The notes under the pieces: model-generated
What the model saw: the letters and a program-made list of their open reading frames with translations, nothing else
Told to the model about the DNA's origin: nothing
Databases searched by the model: none
Shown: piece by piece, positions 62,892-64,000 of the stretch
How positions within the stretch are numbered: position 1 is the first letter of the stretch
How the letters are laid out: every line of letters starts with the position of its first letter
Program-made: the position numbers and the translations under genes
NCBI GenBank assembly: GCA_914767715.1
Contig: OU612065.1
Coordinates: 16,556,001-16,620,000 of the forward strand
DNA from: Membranipora membranacea
Lineage: Eukaryota; Bryozoa; Gymnolaemata; Cheilostomatida; Membraniporidae
DNA length: 64,000 nt
Direction of reading: 5' to 3'

Positions 62892-64000
62892 CTGCAATAT
62901 AAAAACATGTTGATGGAACTTGAAACATGTATCTTGCAGTTGTCACATCGTATGAGCAGACAAATTCAATGACATGTTCTCAAATGCTACAATTAGCCAT
63001 CATTTCTTTAATTAAATTTTTAATCAACCTTTATTTCTATCAGGGAGGGTGGGATATCCCCTCTCCCACCCTCCCTGTTTCTATTATCATTTCAGGGATC
63101 AGACTGTCAAATACCCCAATATCATGGACTATTTTAGGGTGTTACGGGGAAATCTAACCTCTATATTGAGTCTAAGATGGTTTGTACAAAAAGTTTGTAC
63201 AGGTTTAGAAAAAAGCTTATAATATTAAAAGGGGTATAAATTATGTGGTAGTTGTGTTCTCGTCTGGTATGTATGGATAACTCGGACTTTTAGCTGCTAG
63301 TTTTCTAACTCAGAAATACTCTCTCCATGTGATTACAAGCCATACACACAAATCAGAGCCAACAAATTTGCTTTTACTCACCTGATGAAAGTGTTACTGA
63401 GACATTGCGACTAAAAATCAGAGTTGTCCATTTATACCAGACTAGAACAATGCTATCACACTAATTGTTGAGACCCCTTTGCATTTCTATGCTGTGGGAT
63501 ATCTGACAGTTTGAATGGGTGCTAATGAAAATTAAAACCAAAAGAATGGCTATTTTATCTGTGGGGAGGTAGGCATTGACGCACTGGCTTGAAGATCATG
63601 CTACATTGACATTGACACAGCAACTATATTAAATAGTTTTATAAATACAAAATCAATGCCATATGACTGGATTCTACCGGAGTCAGATAAGTTGACATGC
63701 CTATAAAATAGTCATTCAATGATCATATTTCTTTCAAGCACATCTTGAAACAGAACTTTGGTCTGACTTGACTATTGCATATACTCTGTTGTTCTCAGTT
63801 CAGGACAAATTTCTCACGTTCAATCAAGAAAATTGAAAATTCATATCTACCACACCCAACTCAATTCTAAAGTAGGAAATACAGCATTAACTCGACATCT
63901 GATGGCCAAGAAGTATTTTGGGCAGTCTCGATCATACCGGATGGAATTGAACAATCAGTTAATCACATTCTTCTATGTATTATTGTTTCTCATATTTGGC
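62892..64000 (-). other. gene C intron (part)
   Basis: This stretch lies between the first visible exon of gene C and the window edge. No SLC34 exon was found in it. It contains a 13-bp-arm hairpin at 63042-63076 and otherwise AT-rich unique-looking sequence. Confidence 0.6.
63042..63076. repeat. GC-rich hairpin, 13-bp arms
   Basis: agggagggtggga (63042-63054) and its exact reverse complement (63064-63076) flank a 9-nt loop in the gene C intron. The stem is unusually G/C-rich for this region. Confidence 0.88.

Overview
The window is animal nuclear DNA: AT-rich, with GT-AG introns, TATA/CCAAT promoters, non-LTR retrotransposon debris, tRNA-derived SINEs and long inverted-repeat (foldback) elements. 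There are no operons, CRISPR arrays or other prokaryotic features. The protein signature and small conserved exons fit a marine invertebrate, but the sequence alone does not settle the phylum.

The only clear host genes are three paralogues of the type II sodium/phosphate cotransporter family (SLC34, NaPi-II), all on the minus strand, named A, B and C from left to right. Gene B (26704-34144) is complete: ten coding exons, 595 codons, with both QSSS repeats. Gene A (3032-8214) has its first eight coding exons. Its last two, which carry the second repeat, do not occur in the window, and the 3 kb where they would be expected is filled with foldback elements. Gene C (60672-62891) has its last five exons; its 5' half lies beyond the right edge. 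Every shared exon has exactly the same length in all copies, so the array arose by tandem duplication of an intact gene. Gene A appears to have two duplicated promoter/first-exon units (about 8185-8428 and 7235-7485), each spliceable to exon 2 and giving different N-terminal peptides. These two promoters and that of gene B share a CCAAT motif about 45-55 bp upstream of a TATA box. Genes A and C share a 137-bp coding tract with one mismatch, while a neighbouring exon differs at 34 of 119 positions. This points to gene conversion.

Layout: 1-1825 large imperfect foldback element; 2355-3002 truncated copy of a second foldback family, ending 30 bp from an exon of gene A; 3032-8430 gene A, with a SINE, a LINE 3' end and perfect palindromes in its introns; 8431-26200 intergenic, with foldback copies at 12240-13035 and 15985-17325, a decayed reverse transcriptase at 17870-18430, locally amplified repeats at 14.5-20.9 kb and an exact 119-bp tandem duplication at 20911-21144; 26204-34361 gene B with promoter and 3' UTR; 34362-60450 intergenic, with an internally deleted RTE/CFDP2-like retrotransposon at 40190-42180, SINE copies, a decayed LINE at 53990-54800, degenerate tandem repeats at 56.86-57.31 and 57.77-58.28 kb, and several short hairpins; 60466-64000 gene C and its 5' intron.

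Functionally the array should supply several apical-type phosphate importers with separate promoters. All three keep the aspartate that in vertebrate NaPi-IIa/b goes with electrogenic transport.
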